From JAVBLG01 sp031553655 (GTDB lineage: Bacteria; Desulfobacterota; Desulfovibrionia; Desulfovibrionales; Desulfovibrionaceae), in assembly GCA_031553655.1 (NCBI GenBank), contig JAVBLG010000016.1, forward strand, positions 1-39,625: DNA of 39,625 bases, read 5' to 3'. The notes beneath the pieces are model-generated. The model was not told the DNA's origin. It made no database searches and saw nothing but the letters and a program-made list of their open reading frames with translations. Every line of letters begins with the position of its first letter. The stretch's first letter is position 1. The translations under genes and the position numbers were made by a program. Positions 26,079 through 33,589 of this stretch are shown here, one piece after another.

Positions 26079-26119
26079 CAGACCATAAAGGAACTTTTGA
26101 TTAAGATGTAGTGTACAAG

Positions 26120-26701
26120 CTATTTGATTATAGAAGAGGCAATTTGCGCTTCCAAGGCTATCTCTTTGCGCACCTGATCAAGGTCCACAACAACCGGATC
26201 GATCAGGGTAAAACCACTGGGATCTTCCCAGGCATCTTCGTCAGCATAACGGCCGTCGTACAGGACATCGTTAACCACATGGAAGTTTTGGGTACCGAGC
26301 ACTCTGTCCCAGCTCACCACCTGGAACTGGAATTTGTCAAGGTTGAAATCTTCAACGTCGTTCCAAATCCATTTAGTGGTACAAACTTCGCTATCGTAGC
26401 CGAACACGGCCAGATACTTAGCTTTGGTATCCAGGTACAAGCGGCGGCGCAGGGTGACCACGTCGCGATACAGGAGTTTATCCTCAAAATCCACACTTTC
26501 GTTATCCACATACACTTCCGCGAGGCAACCCTCACAGATGCGCATCCCAAAAGTACGGGTGAGGCCTTTACGCCACCAGTTCATATATTTTTCAGCATAA
26601 ATCTGGCGGCCTTTTTCGTCTATGATCTTCTTGGTCTGTTCCGATATGGGGTGCAAGGCCAGATCACAGCTTAATCCGGTCATCTCAAAACTGACTCTCA
26701 T
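26120..26701 (-). CDS. Unrecognised protein, seventh gene of the ech cluster
   Basis: A 193-residue, acidic, soluble protein with no signal peptide or membrane segment. I do not recognise a family. It has a CEGC pair near residues 56-59, one Cys near residue 12 and one near 106, and many Trp and Tyr residues (WWRKG, WIWNDVEDF, VVSWDRVLG). The ATG at 26701 lies 7 bp after GGAG, which overlaps the last codons of echF; the gap to the echF stop is 4 bp, so it is clearly in the operon. The known echABCDEF set has six genes. This one may aid assembly or bind the complex, but that is only inferred from position. Confidence 0.8.
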   Translation of the reverse strand: MRVSFEMTGLSCDLALHPISEQTKKIIDEKGRQIYAEKYMNWWRKGLTRTFGMRICEGCLAEVYVDNESVDFEDKLLYRDVVTLRRRLYLDTKAKYLAVFGYDSEVCTTKWIWNDVEDFNLDKFQFQVVSWDRVLGTQNFHVVNDVLYDGRYADEDAWEDPSGFTLIDPVVVDLDQVRKEIALEAQIASSIIK

Positions 26702-26705
26702 TCCC

Positions 26706-27152
26706 TCACTCCTTTTCCACAGGCGTATGAATATCTTGCAAAAGATCAATCTTTTCCGCTTCCGGAGCCGGTTCCACCACCTGTCTGTCACGGCGGTGCT
26801 TACGATCAACAGCCTGGTGGCGCTTCACACCCTGAACGTGGCGGCAGAATTTTTGCGGAGAAGGCGTGCGCGGCAGGTTGTCCATAAACAAACACTTTGC
26901 CGGGCAAACCTCCATGCATATGCCGCAGTTGACGCATTCGAAGGGGTCGTAGGACCAGATGGCCTGCTTGGGGTCGGAATAAATGCACTGTGACGGACAG
27001 CGCATTTGGCACATACGGCAGAAGATGCATTTATCCACATGGATGAAAAGCCTGCCGCGCATCCCGTCAAAAGGCGCTTTCTTCACAAAGGGATAATTCC
27101 TTGTGGCGGGCTTTTTGGTCACATTTCGCAAAACTGTATCGAGCATGAACAT
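26706..27152 (-). CDS. echF: Ech hydrogenase subunit EchF (2[4Fe-4S] ferredoxin-like)
   Basis: A 148-residue polyferredoxin subunit of the peripheral arm. Cluster motifs are C42-C45-C48-C52 (KCIFCRMCQMRCP) and C73-C76-C79-C83 (CVNCGICMEVCP). It would pass electrons between soluble ferredoxin and the small subunit EchC. The tail after residue 105 is long, basic then acidic, and not part of the ferredoxin fold. GGAGG stands 6 bp before the ATG. It follows echE by 13 bp. Confidence 0.93.
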   Translation of the reverse strand: MFMLDTVLRNVTKKPATRNYPFVKKAPFDGMRGRLFIHVDKCIFCRMCQMRCPSQCIYSDPKQAIWSYDPFECVNCGICMEVCPAKCLFMDNLPRTPSPQKFCRHVQGVKRHQAVDRKHRRDRQVVEPAPEAEKIDLLQDIHTPVEKE

Positions 27153-27165
27153 GGCGCCCCTCCGA

Positions 27166-28245
27166 TCAGCGTTCCGTACAGCTAATGCACGGATCTATTG
27201 ATAATACAACAACCGGCACATCCGCAAGCTGTATTCCGGGCAGCATGGCCAGCAGCGGCGGAACGTTGGCAAATGTGGGAGTGCGGATACGGCAGCGTTC
27301 CAGGTATTTGGTACCGTTGCCGCGCAAATAGTAAAACATTTCACCGCGCGGTTGTTCCACACGGCACACGGCCTCGCCCTTGGGGTTGCCTTTAGGACGG
27401 GGAGCGGCCAGCTCACCCTGGGGCAGCTTGCCGATGGCCTGGCGTATAAGATTGCCGGCCTGTATAACTTCAAGGAAACGAACCTTGCCGCGCGCCCAGG
27501 AGTCGCCGTCGGGCACAGTAATCGGTTCGAAATCGAGTTCAGAAATGGCCTCATAGCCAAGCTGGCGGGAGTCTTGGGCCACGCCGCTGCCGCGCTGGGT
27601 GGGGCCCACCGCTCCGAGTTGCAGAGCCTGCTCGCCGGTAAGAACACCCACGCCCACAGTGCGTTTTTTAACCGTATAGTCATCAAGTATGGTCTTGGAA
27701 AGCCGGGCCATTTCAGTTTCAAGCACGGTAACCTCGTCCAAAATCCACTTGAGATGTTCCGGCGATATGTCGCGGCGCACACCGCCAACCACGTTGACCG
27801 AAAGAATAACGCGGTTGCCGGCGGTGGCTTCATTCAGGTCCATAAATTTTTCGCGCAGTTTCCAGAATTGCATGAACAGGCTTTCAAAACCGAAAGCGTC
27901 GGCAAAAAGCCCCAGCCACAGCAGGTGGCTGTGGATACGGTGCAGTTCCGACCATATAATGCGCAGATATTTGGCTCTTTGTGGAACTTCCACGCCCATG
28001 AGTTTTTCAAGGGCTTCACAGTAACACATGCCGTGTATGCACGAACAGATGCCGCACACCCGCTCCACGACATAAATCATCTGGTGATAGTCCCTTTTGT
28101 CCACCAGCATTTCAAGGCCGCGATGCACATAACCCAGCGCCGGTATAGCCTCAACCACGGTTTCGTTTTCCACCGCAAGTTTGAGATGAATTGGTTCCGG
28201 AAGCACTGGGTGCTGCGGGCCGAAAGGTATTATGGTACGCGTCAT
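27166..28245 (-). CDS. echE: Ech hydrogenase large subunit EchE ([NiFe] site)
   Basis: A 359-residue catalytic subunit related to NuoD. The nickel-binding cysteines are in RVCGICSC (C64, C67) and in the C-terminal DPCISC (C353, C356). The protein ends three residues after the last Cys (TER), so no C-terminal peptide is left to be cleaved. Ni-Fe chemistry: reversible 2H+ + 2e- to H2. The ATG at 28245 lies 7 bp after AGGAGG and 2 bp after the echD stop. No hyp maturation genes are in the window. Confidence 0.96.
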   Translation of the reverse strand: MTRTIIPFGPQHPVLPEPIHLKLAVENETVVEAIPALGYVHRGLEMLVDKRDYHQMIYVVERVCGICSCIHGMCYCEALEKLMGVEVPQRAKYLRIIWSELHRIHSHLLWLGLFADAFGFESLFMQFWKLREKFMDLNEATAGNRVILSVNVVGGVRRDISPEHLKWILDEVTVLETEMARLSKTILDDYTVKKRTVGVGVLTGEQALQLGAVGPTQRGSGVAQDSRQLGYEAISELDFEPITVPDGDSWARGKVRFLEVIQAGNLIRQAIGKLPQGELAAPRPKGNPKGEAVCRVEQPRGEMFYYLRGNGTKYLERCRIRTPTFANVPPLLAMLPGIQLADVPVVVLSIDPCISCTER

Positions 28246-28247
28246 GA

Positions 28248-28646
28248 TCAGCCCTCCTGACTGGCCTTCTGGGCGGTTGTAATACGGCAGAAAGGCGCGT
28301 TGATCACGCTCTTTATCTTTTCAGACAAGAACATGGTGCGGTTGTAGTCAAGCACCAGCCCGTCAAAGGTCACATCGAAAAAATCTCTGGTTTCGTTTTC
28401 TATGAGCAAAGCGCAAAAGTAGATCGAAGATATGCTCGGAATGGGCTTATCTTTGGGATGGTTCATGCGCAGATGCTCAAATTCCTTGTTGTCTTTGTCA
28501 TAGTGGTACAAAATGTCCACCGTGCCGTCGCCAAGATCAATTACGCTCATGGTAACAAAGCGCCAGCCGGAATCTAACCTGCTTTTGGCTTCGGCCACCA
28601 CATCGGAGGAAGCAATGGGTTTGGCGTCGAGTATATGGGCATTCAT
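28248..28646 (-). CDS. echD: Ech hydrogenase subunit EchD (NuoC-like)
   Basis: A 132-residue subunit in the position and size of EchD. It has the NuoC-like core SRLDSGWRFVTMSVIDLGDG and HLRMNHPKDKPIPSISSIYF. It is a structural part of the peripheral arm with no cofactor. The start ATGA overlaps the echC stop by 4 bp, so translation is coupled. Confidence 0.9.
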   Translation of the reverse strand: MNAHILDAKPIASSDVVAEAKSRLDSGWRFVTMSVIDLGDGTVDILYHYDKDNKEFEHLRMNHPKDKPIPSISSIYFCALLIENETRDFFDVTFDGLVLDYNRTMFLSEKIKSVINAPFCRITTAQKASQEG

Positions 28647-29197
28647 GAGGCCACCTCGCTTTTCTCTTCTTGGGTCGCTCCAAAGGGCAATCCTGTTGCC
28701 GGATCGACCTCATCGCTGGTTTGCACGCCAAGAATGCGTACCTTGGGCATGGGCCCGAGGCCAAGCTTGGCTTTTACCACGTCCAGAGCCATAACCACGC
28801 CGTCGATGATCGATTCCGGCCTGCAGGCGCAGCCGGGAGCATACACGTCAACCGGTATGACCTTATCCACCCCTCCGAGCACATTGTAGCAGTCGCGGAA
28901 CACTCCGCCCGAGCAGGCGCAGGCCCCTATGGCTATTACGGCCTTGGGGTCGGGCATCTGGTCGTATATGTTTTTCAATACTTCGGCATTTCGGTGGTTG
29001 ACCGTGCCGGTAACCAGCAGCACGTCGGCATGCTTGGGATTGCCCACGTTAATTATTCCGAAACGCTCTATGTCAAAAACCGGGGTCAGGCAGGCCAGCA
29101 CTTCAATGTCGCAGCCGTTGCACGAGCCGCAGTCAAAATGCACCACCCACGGCGACTTCAGGCGTCCCGCGTTGATATATTTCTCCAGAAACTTCAT
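28643..29197 (-). CDS. echC: Ech hydrogenase small subunit EchC (NuoB-like)
   Basis: A 184-residue iron-sulfur subunit that holds the proximal [4Fe-4S] cluster beside the NiFe site. FDCGSCNGCDIE (C23, C26, C29), GACACSGG (C93, C95) and APGCACRPE (C123, C125) supply the ligands. It has a NuoB-like fold with no signal peptide, as expected for group 4 hydrogenases. AGGAGG lies 8 bp before the ATG; the gap to echB is 12 bp. Confidence 0.95.
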   Translation of the reverse strand: MKFLEKYINAGRLKSPWVVHFDCGSCNGCDIEVLACLTPVFDIERFGIINVGNPKHADVLLVTGTVNHRNAEVLKNIYDQMPDPKAVIAIGACACSGGVFRDCYNVLGGVDKVIPVDVYAPGCACRPESIIDGVVMALDVVKAKLGLGPMPKVRILGVQTSDEVDPATGLPFGATQEEKSEVAS

Positions 29198-29209
29198 GGG
29201 CCAATCCTC

Positions 29210-30058
29210 CTATTTCACATAAAGCCACAAAATGTTGGCCAGGCTGAGGGTCAAGCCGAATCCGAGAGCGTTTTTCAGCATCCATTGCCAAGTCATACGG
29301 GCCGAAATGTTATCGACCAGAACTTCGACAATGTATGTGACAATCAGAAGGACAGCCATGCCTATTACGTTAGTGTGCCAGAAAATGGCGCAAAGCCCGA
29401 GCATGAGCACCACGTCAAACCAGTGGGCTACTTCAAGCATCGCCAATTCACGGCCGGAGTATTCGGTTTGCACGCCCTTCACCAATTCCTGATGTCCGTG
29501 ATGGCTGGCGGCAATGTCAAAGGGCGACTTACGCAGTTTGATGGTGAAGGCATAGCCGAGCGCGATGTACAAAAGCGGCATACTGCAAAGCAGCGGGCTT
29601 TCAAGCTTAAATATGTCGGCCACCGCAAAGCTGCCGCTGCCGAGGAAAATGCCCATGAAAACCAGAATGAGCACCGGCTCATAGGCCAGCATCTGCAGAA
29701 GCTCGCGCTGCGCGCCCACCTGGCTGTAAGGTGAATTTACCGCCAGAGCGCCGACCACCTGGAAAACAGCGCCCACTGTAAGTACGAAGAACAGCAACAG
29801 CAAATCGCCGCCGGTAAACAGTATGAACACGGACAAAGCTGAGGAAACCAGGTACATGTAGGCCGAAAACACCAGCCAGGGATGGCTTACATTGGAGGCT
29901 TTGCCCCAAAGTTTGAGCACATCGTAAAAGGGCTGGGCCAGCGGCGGGCCCATGCGCGACTGCAGGCGCGCGGTAAGGCGGCGGTCAAGGCCCGCAATAT
30001 AGCCGCCGACAACGGGGGCCAGAACAAGACCTACAAGAGCAAGGATAAGGGTGGTCAT
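29210..30058 (-). CDS. echB: Ech hydrogenase membrane subunit EchB (NuoH-like)
   Basis: A 282-residue membrane protein with about eight helices. GGYIAGLDRRLTARLQSRMGPPLAQPFYD is the typical NuoH/EchB N-terminal loop and KLRKSPFDIAASHHGHQELVKG the conserved acidic quinone-site-like loop. It connects the peripheral arm with the ion-translocating EchA. Its ATG overlaps the echA stop by one base (TAATG). Confidence 0.95.
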   Translation of the reverse strand: MTTLILALVGLVLAPVVGGYIAGLDRRLTARLQSRMGPPLAQPFYDVLKLWGKASNVSHPWLVFSAYMYLVSSALSVFILFTGGDLLLLFFVLTVGAVFQVVGALAVNSPYSQVGAQRELLQMLAYEPVLILVFMGIFLGSGSFAVADIFKLESPLLCSMPLLYIALGYAFTIKLRKSPFDIAASHHGHQELVKGVQTEYSGRELAMLEVAHWFDVVLMLGLCAIFWHTNVIGMAVLLIVTYIVEVLVDNISARMTWQWMLKNALGFGLTLSLANILWLYVK

Positions 30059-32004
30059 TACATCATCCCCCCTATTAAAAGGGCCAGCATGGTCAGGGCT
30101 ACTACGTTGGCTATGGGCGCAAGGCGCTCTTCGCCGAATATTTCGTCAAGATAGTAGTTGGAAGCGGTCGGGGGCACATTTATGTTCATCGGCCCCTTGA
30201 AGCCGATAACCCCGTCTTCCACATTTTCAAGGCCGGAAAGATAGGGCATGGAAAGCCCAGTGGCCGCGGCGCGCTTGGAGGCCCCGCGCGCCAGCCAGAA
30301 TCCGGCGCCCAGAATTATGAACAGGGGGTATACGGTGTAAATGCCCCAACCCACCGCGAATTTGTCGGGCATATCGGGGAACACGGCTTCAAAAATAGGC
30401 AGAACCTTAAGCGAGTTCAGTACGCCCGAGTAGATGAAGGGCGAAACCAGCGACAGAGCCACCGCCGCCGCGGACAGAATACACAAAGACATGAAAATGC
30501 TTACATCCTGAGTTTCCGAAGTGGGGCGCGGCCCAAGAGTATTGAAGCCGATCATGATCCCGGCCCAGCGCGCCCAGAAAAGTACGGTAAGGGCGCTGCC
30601 CATGGCCAGGAAGAACACCAGCAGCACTGCGCCGCCGGGCGAAGAGGCCGCCGCTTCCAGCGCCATCCACTTGGCCAGCAGCATGCCGAAGGGCGGCAGC
30701 ATCATGGTCATAATGCCCAGAATCATAATCAGAGCCGTATTGGGCATAACCTGATAAAGACTGCGCATGCTCTCGATATCGCGCGAGCCTATACGCTGTT
30801 CCACGCTGCCCACGCACAGGAAGAGCAGACCCTTGGACACCGCATGGAAAATGATGCACAGAATGGCCGCGGTAATGGCGGCCGGAGTGCCCACGCCCGC
30901 GCAGGCCGCGATGAGGCCCAGGTTGGCGATGGTGGAGTAAGCCAGCACCTTTTTGGCATTGCTCTGGCCCACAGCCAGCGCCGAAGTCATGATAAAGGTA
31001 AAGGCTCCGAAAACGGCCACGCCAACACCCAGGCTGGTGTCGGCAAAAAGGGGCGAAAGGCGTACCAGAAGGTAAACCCCGGCCTTGACCATGGTGGAAG
31101 AGTGCAGCAATGCTGAAACAGGAGTGGGAGCCACCATGGCTCCGCAGAGCCAGCTCTGGAAGGGCACCTGGGCCGACTTGGTGAAGGCTGCCAGCGAAAG
31201 CAGGGCCAGCGGCAGCATGAACACCACCGACTTGGCGGCCGGCGAAGCCGAAGCCTGCATGAGCACAAAAATGGACAGGGTGCCGAGATTGCTTTGCAGC
31301 ATCATCAGCGCAAACATAAAGGCCACCCCGCCGACCATGTTCATCCACAAAGCGCGCAAGGCATTGCCCACGGCCAGCTCGGTGCCGTCATGGGCGATAA
31401 GCAGGAAGGAGCACAGGGTGGTGATTTCCCAGAAGAAGAAAATCCAGGAAAGATCATCGGCCAGAACAAGCCCGTTCATGGCCCCGAGGAAAAGCGTCAT
31501 GACCGCGTAAAATTTGGGCTGGCGCGATACAGTGAGCTTGAGGTGATGCTCATGCTCTTTCATGTAGCCGAGGGCGTAGAGGCATATTACGCCGCCCACC
31601 AGCGAAATGATAAGCACCATCACAAGAGCCAGGCTGTCAATGACCAGGGCGGCTTCTTTAAGCGGAGCCTTGGGCATGATGACAAAGTCGAAAATGATCA
31701 GCCCAACCAGCTGGGCCGCCACCAGGGCCAGCGCCAGAGCATGTTTGTGCTTCCAGGCTATGTAGAAAATGGTGAACAGGAGAGCAAAGTCCAGCACACT
31801 TACCAATAAAGAGGCTTTTATGCCGAACAGGGTTTGGGGAACCACAATGCCGCAGCCCGAAGCAGCCAGCCCCAGGGCCGACATGCCTATGAGCGCAATG
31901 GCAACCGGCAGGAGTTTTCGAGCTCCGGCCGCCGGCATGACGTATAGAGCCAATGCCGCGATGAAAGGGAAAATAATGCAACCAAAAAGCGATATTTCCA
32001 GCAT
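30058..32004 (-). CDS. echA: Ech hydrogenase membrane subunit EchA (NuoL-like antiporter module)
   Basis: A 648-residue protein with about 16-17 helices, homologous to NuoL/MrpA. Signature residues include the Glu in FFFWEITTLCSFLL, the Lys in KSAQVPFQSWLCGAM and HSSTMVKAGVYLL, all in the ion channel. It moves protons or Na+ when Ech turns over. The frame stays open to 32127, but the ATG at 32004 gives MLEISLFGCIIFPFIA and lies 5 bp after AGAGAGG. It is the first gene of the seven-gene operon. Confidence 0.95.
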   Translation of the reverse strand: MLEISLFGCIIFPFIAALALYVMPAAGARKLLPVAIALIGMSALGLAASGCGIVVPQTLFGIKASLLVSVLDFALLFTIFYIAWKHKHALALALVAAQLVGLIIFDFVIMPKAPLKEAALVIDSLALVMVLIISLVGGVICLYALGYMKEHEHHLKLTVSRQPKFYAVMTLFLGAMNGLVLADDLSWIFFFWEITTLCSFLLIAHDGTELAVGNALRALWMNMVGGVAFMFALMMLQSNLGTLSIFVLMQASASPAAKSVVFMLPLALLSLAAFTKSAQVPFQSWLCGAMVAPTPVSALLHSSTMVKAGVYLLVRLSPLFADTSLGVGVAVFGAFTFIMTSALAVGQSNAKKVLAYSTIANLGLIAACAGVGTPAAITAAILCIIFHAVSKGLLFLCVGSVEQRIGSRDIESMRSLYQVMPNTALIMILGIMTMMLPPFGMLLAKWMALEAAASSPGGAVLLVFFLAMGSALTVLFWARWAGIMIGFNTLGPRPTSETQDVSIFMSLCILSAAAVALSLVSPFIYSGVLNSLKVLPIFEAVFPDMPDKFAVGWGIYTVYPLFIILGAGFWLARGASKRAAATGLSMPYLSGLENVEDGVIGFKGPMNINVPPTASNYYLDEIFGEERLAPIANVVALTMLALLIGGMM

Positions 32005-32552
32005 ATAAACCTCTCTTATTTGGGCCGAACGCTGACTCGGCGAGGGGGGTTGCAACAATTGCCAAAGAGAGAAAAACAGGGAAAATCGAAAAAGCAGCGC
32101 TTGTGATAAACGAGAGCTTTGAAACAAAAGCCTGATTACCGCACTCTCCCCAAACTACACTTAAAATTTTGTTTGCGCAAGATAGCTTTAGTTTACAATG
32201 CGCTCGTGAAAGAAAAAACTAGTATCTTTTTAAACAAGATACTGTTATTGTTAATAATCATAAACAAGAGTATTGCATCAAAAAATAATCATACGACCAT
32301 GCAAAACCGACATGAGTTATAAATGTGCAACATTGATGTTTGTCATACATAACACATAAGGTTTGTCATACATGGTACCTGTTCCGGAGCATACAAAGTT
32401 TGTCATACATACTACCATTTACAGGCCGGAGTTAAATAAAATTCATGAGAGCGGCAATAGCCCTCTTGACTTGGATAGCGGCAAGTATAGAGTGCTATTA
32501 ACAGTCTTGTTTGACTACCACTATCCTTTTAAGCCATGTAAGGTACCAATAT
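32005..32552. other. 548-bp divergent spacer between echA and the Tat-DUF362 gene
   Basis: No gene is seen. It holds a perfect 8-bp inverted repeat with a 7-bp spacer (32221-32243), three copies of a 13-bp direct repeat (32338-32410), and a weak plus-strand TTGACT (32466-32471) with TAGAGT 16 bp further. Promoters for both divergent transcripts must lie here. Confidence 0.6.
32338..32410. promoter_or_regulatory. Three 13-bp direct repeats, candidate operator array
   Basis: GTTTGTCATACAT occurs perfectly at 32338-32350, 32361-32373 and 32398-32410, with start-to-start distances of 23 and 37 bp. It is upstream of the likely promoter of the DUF362 gene. The site is not itself palindromic. The binding protein is unknown. 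Confidence 0.6.
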
Positions 32553-33488
32553 ATGAAGCGACGCACATTTTTAGAGTGGCAATGCCAGGGGCTTTTGTTG
32601 GCGACCGCGAGCGCCGCGGGAGCCGGCGGCATTTTGGGGTCGGCTGTGGAATTGCTTGCCGCCCCTCCCACGCCGGATATTGCCGTGGCCAAAGGGTCTC
32701 CCGCCGCAGCCACCCGTGCGGCGGTTGAAATGCTCGGCGGAATGAAGAAATTTGTAAAACCGGGGCAAAAGGTTGTTATCAAGCCCAATATGAGCTTTGC
32801 CCGCAGCCCTGAAGAAGCCTCCAACACTCACCCCGAGGTGGTGCGCGAAGTTTTGATAATGTGTAAAGAGGCCGGAGCAGGAAAATTGCGCGTGCTTGAC
32901 CATAGTCTGCAAAACGTCCAGCAGAGCCTGGAGTTGTCCGGAATTCTGCATGCCTGCGAAAGCGTGCAGCCTGGTATATGCCATCATCTTATGGACGAGA
33001 GCTTTTACAAAACCGAAGACATTCCCGCAGCGCAGGAAATGCACGAGAATGCCTTCATGCGCGACGTGCTGGAAGCCGATGTCATTATTGCCGTGCCTGT
33101 GGCTAAAAGCCATGGCGGGGCCGGAGTGAGTCTTTCACTCAAAGGGCAGATGGGCCTCATATGGGAACGACGAGTCATGCATTACCGCTACAGCCTCGAC
33201 AATTCCATAGTGGACCTAAATCTGCGCGTAAAACCGCATCTGGCCATAATAGACGCCACCAGGGTGCTGACCTCTGGCGGGCCGGGCGGACCGGGAAAGG
33301 TGATTACCCCCGGAGAGGTAATTGCATCGGCCGATCCTGTGGCTGCCGACGCCATGGCTGTGGCCTCTTACGAATGGTACGGGCGCAAGATGCGGCCCGA
33401 TCAGGTCAAGCATATCCGCTTGGCCCATGCAAGGGGGCTGGGGCGCATGGATGTGGAAAATCTCAAAGTGCAAAAAATTACAGTATAG
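32553..33488 (+). CDS. Tat-exported DUF362 protein
   Basis: A 311-residue protein starting MKRRTFLEWQ, a twin-arginine signal, followed by a hydrophobic Ala/Gly-rich core and a likely cut near residue 32-37 (VELLAAPP). The mature part matches DUF362: VVIKPNMSFARSPEEASNTHPEVV, AVPVAKSHGGAGVSLSLKGQMGL and DATRVLTSGGPGGPG. It has no ferredoxin domain. DUF362 function is not settled. An upstream start at 32511 is in frame but places residues before the RR motif and lacks a ribosome site. The gene is followed 101 bp later by the membrane polyferredoxin, and together they look like a periplasmic electron-transfer pair. Confidence 0.85.
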   Translation: MKRRTFLEWQCQGLLLATASAAGAGGILGSAVELLAAPPTPDIAVAKGSPAAATRAAVEMLGGMKKFVKPGQKVVIKPNMSFARSPEEASNTHPEVVREVLIMCKEAGAGKLRVLDHSLQNVQQSLELSGILHACESVQPGICHHLMDESFYKTEDIPAAQEMHENAFMRDVLEADVIIAVPVAKSHGGAGVSLSLKGQMGLIWERRVMHYRYSLDNSIVDLNLRVKPHLAIIDATRVLTSGGPGGPGKVITPGEVIASADPVAADAMAVASYEWYGRKMRPDQVKHIRLAHARGLGRMDVENLKVQKITV

Positions 33489-33589
33489 CGAGTGGAAAAC
33501 AGGAACATCACATCGGCTGAGATGTGGCGAAACATAAATCAAATAAATTTCTATTAATGTATTAATAAATTATAGAGCTTTGAATTGTC

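Larger units (their letters stand above)
25302..26119. other. AT-rich 818-bp spacer between the PilZ gene and the ech cluster
   Basis: No credible gene is seen. It is much more AT-rich than its flanks from 25380 to 25980, with long A and T runs. It contains a perfect 8-bp inverted repeat with a 15-bp spacer (25546-25553 and 25569-25576), each arm holding an outward TTGACA; a terminator hairpin (25908-25940); and dispersed repeat copy B (25987-26078). Promoters of the PilZ gene presumably lie here. Confidence 0.6.

Noticed and set aside
26702..26809. N-terminal extension of the seventh ech gene to 26809
   Set aside because: It would overlap the last third of echF, is Arg/Lys-rich in an unnatural way, and the ATG at 26701 has a strong ribosome site.
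32045..32065. Minus-strand sigma54 promoter (TGGCA...TTGCA) upstream of echA
   Set aside because: The spacing between the GG and GC elements is two bases too short for a sigma54 site.
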